DNA of 8,195 bases from an uncultured Planctomycetaceae bacterium (GTDB lineage Bacteria > Planctomycetota > Planctomycetia > Planctomycetales > Planctomycetaceae): assembly GCA_903898975.1 (NCBI GenBank), contig CAIUHT010000344.1, positions 1 through 8,195 of the forward strand, given 5' to 3'. A program made the translations under genes and the position numbers. Positions within the stretch are counted from its first letter, which is position 1; each line of letters opens with the position of its first letter. The notes under the pieces are model-generated. The model was not told the DNA's origin. It saw only the letters and a list, made by a program, of their open reading frames with translations, and did no database searches. Below are positions 7,770 to 8,195 of this stretch, piece by piece.

Positions 7770-7777
7770 CTCCTCAC
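7770..7777 (-). promoter_or_regulatory. Ribosome binding site of DUF1501 protein A
   Basis: GTGAGGAG on the minus strand, with GGAG 5 bases from the ATG at 7764. A TGA at 7768-7766 ends an upstream minus-strand frame one base before this ATG, a spacing that would allow translational coupling if that frame is translated. Confidence 0.6.
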
Positions 7778-8101
7778 GAGGGGAAGCCGCAAGTCTCTGG
7801 AGGTTTTCATGGGGCCCACTTGGGGGGCCCCTGTCGTCGCCAGCCAAGCCAACGCCTGTTCGCCGCGCCGTGGCTTGGGCAGGGCCGACGAGGCCGCAGC
7901 CAGCCAGTCGTGGACTTGCCGGCGCTTAGGGATCATATCGGAGTCGGCGAATCGATGACCAGACTGGCCGGTGTCACCGTCGTTAGAATCGCGCCAAGCT
8001 GCCGGGGGTACGCACCGGGCTGTTTTCGATCCAGAACTCGGCGCCTCGATCGGTCGCCAGTGATCCGCCAGGCACGGCCCCAACAGTTGCCGCGTTAAAG
8101 A

Positions 8102-8135
8102 GGAGAGCGGACCGATAAGACGGAGAGCGGACCGA
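8102..8135. repeat. 14-base direct repeat with 20-base period
   Basis: GGAGAGCGGACCGA occurs exactly at 8102-8115 and again at 8122-8135. The copies start 20 bases apart, about two helical turns, and end 7 bases before the ATG at 8143. Direct repeats phased this way in front of a gene are common for regulator binding sites, but this is inference; no inverted symmetry is present within a copy. Confidence 0.8.
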
Positions 8136-8142
8136 ACACCAA

Positions 8143-8195
8143 ATGACCGACCTCGCAACAATCAACGAATGCGTCTCCGAGGGTGCTGTCGCGAA
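8143..8195 (+). CDS. Possible start of a divergently transcribed gene, truncated by the window end
   Basis: An ATG at 8143 opens a frame that reads MTDLATINECVSEGAVA and runs off the window after 17 codons. An in-frame TAA at 8116-8118 limits any upstream extension, and no other ATG, GTG or TTG in that frame lies between them. There is no good Shine-Dalgarno sequence in the usual position (GAACACCAA precedes the ATG), though the purine-rich direct repeat lies just upstream. The fragment is too short to assign a family. The divergent arrangement and protein-like composition support it, but a chance open frame cannot be excluded. Confidence 0.4.
   Translation, partial: MTDLATINECVSEGAVA

Larger units (their letters stand above)
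7765..8142. other. Divergent intergenic region upstream of DUF1501 protein A
   Basis: 378 bases without a confident gene. On the minus strand a loose sigma70-like pair is visible: TGGTCA (7956-7961) and TATGAT (7932-7937) with an 18-base spacer, which would give a leader of roughly 160 bases for DUF1501 A. This is only a candidate, because such matches arise easily by chance. A minus-strand open frame crosses the region and ends at 7766; only its last 56 codons (from the ATG at 7936) have G/C-rich third positions like the neighbouring genes. Near the right end lies a 14-base direct repeat (8102-8135). Confidence 0.55.

Noticed and set aside
6283..7929. Plus-strand open frame of 548 codons antisense to DUF1501 protein A
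   Set aside because: The minus strand encodes a complete, motif-verified DUF1501 protein over the same bases, so this is a shadow frame.
7932..7961. Sigma70-like promoter TGGTCA-18-TATGAT on the minus strand
   Set aside because: Only 4 of 6 and 5 of 6 consensus matches with non-optimal spacing; too likely by chance to list as a feature, and it overlaps the start of a possible small frame.

Overview
The window is G+C-rich, densely coded bacterial DNA with three long genes, all on the minus strand. It most likely comes from a planctomycete (Planctomycetota). That guess rests on two secreted DUF1501 proteins, a family strongly expanded in planctomycetes and some verrucomicrobia, and on a very large cytoplasmic-looking protein of unknown function. 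The sequence alone does not fix a genus.

Layout in transcription order on the minus strand: a divergent intergenic region (7765-8142); DUF1501 protein A (7764 to 6346); a 245-base gap; DUF1501 protein B (6100 to 4637); a 598-base gap rich in short tandem repeats (4636 to 4039); and an uncharacterised protein of about 1345 residues (4038 to 1), whose stop codon lies at the window edge. At the right edge a plus-strand reading frame (8143 onward) may be the first 17 codons of a divergently transcribed gene. No tRNA, rRNA, CRISPR array, insertion sequence or prophage gene was seen.

The two DUF1501 proteins share an alkaline-phosphatase-superfamily type core. Each has a twin-arginine-type N-terminus, so both probably act outside the cytoplasm, perhaps in breakdown of complex polysaccharide or sulfated substrates, although the family's biochemical role is not settled. 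They are clearly diverged from each other, so they are not a recent duplication. The usual planctomycete partner genes (DUF1549/DUF1553 cytochrome-type proteins) are not in the window; if present, they would have to lie beyond its ends. The giant gene is separated from the DUF1501 pair by the repeat-rich spacer and is probably an independent unit; nothing in the sequence ties its function to theirs.

I did not find convincing evidence for a new defence, mobile or biosynthetic system. The points most worth a second look are the large orphan protein, the 20-base-phased direct repeat in front of the right-edge gene, the cluster of three unrelated tandem repeats in one spacer, and a short reading frame ending one base before DUF1501 A.
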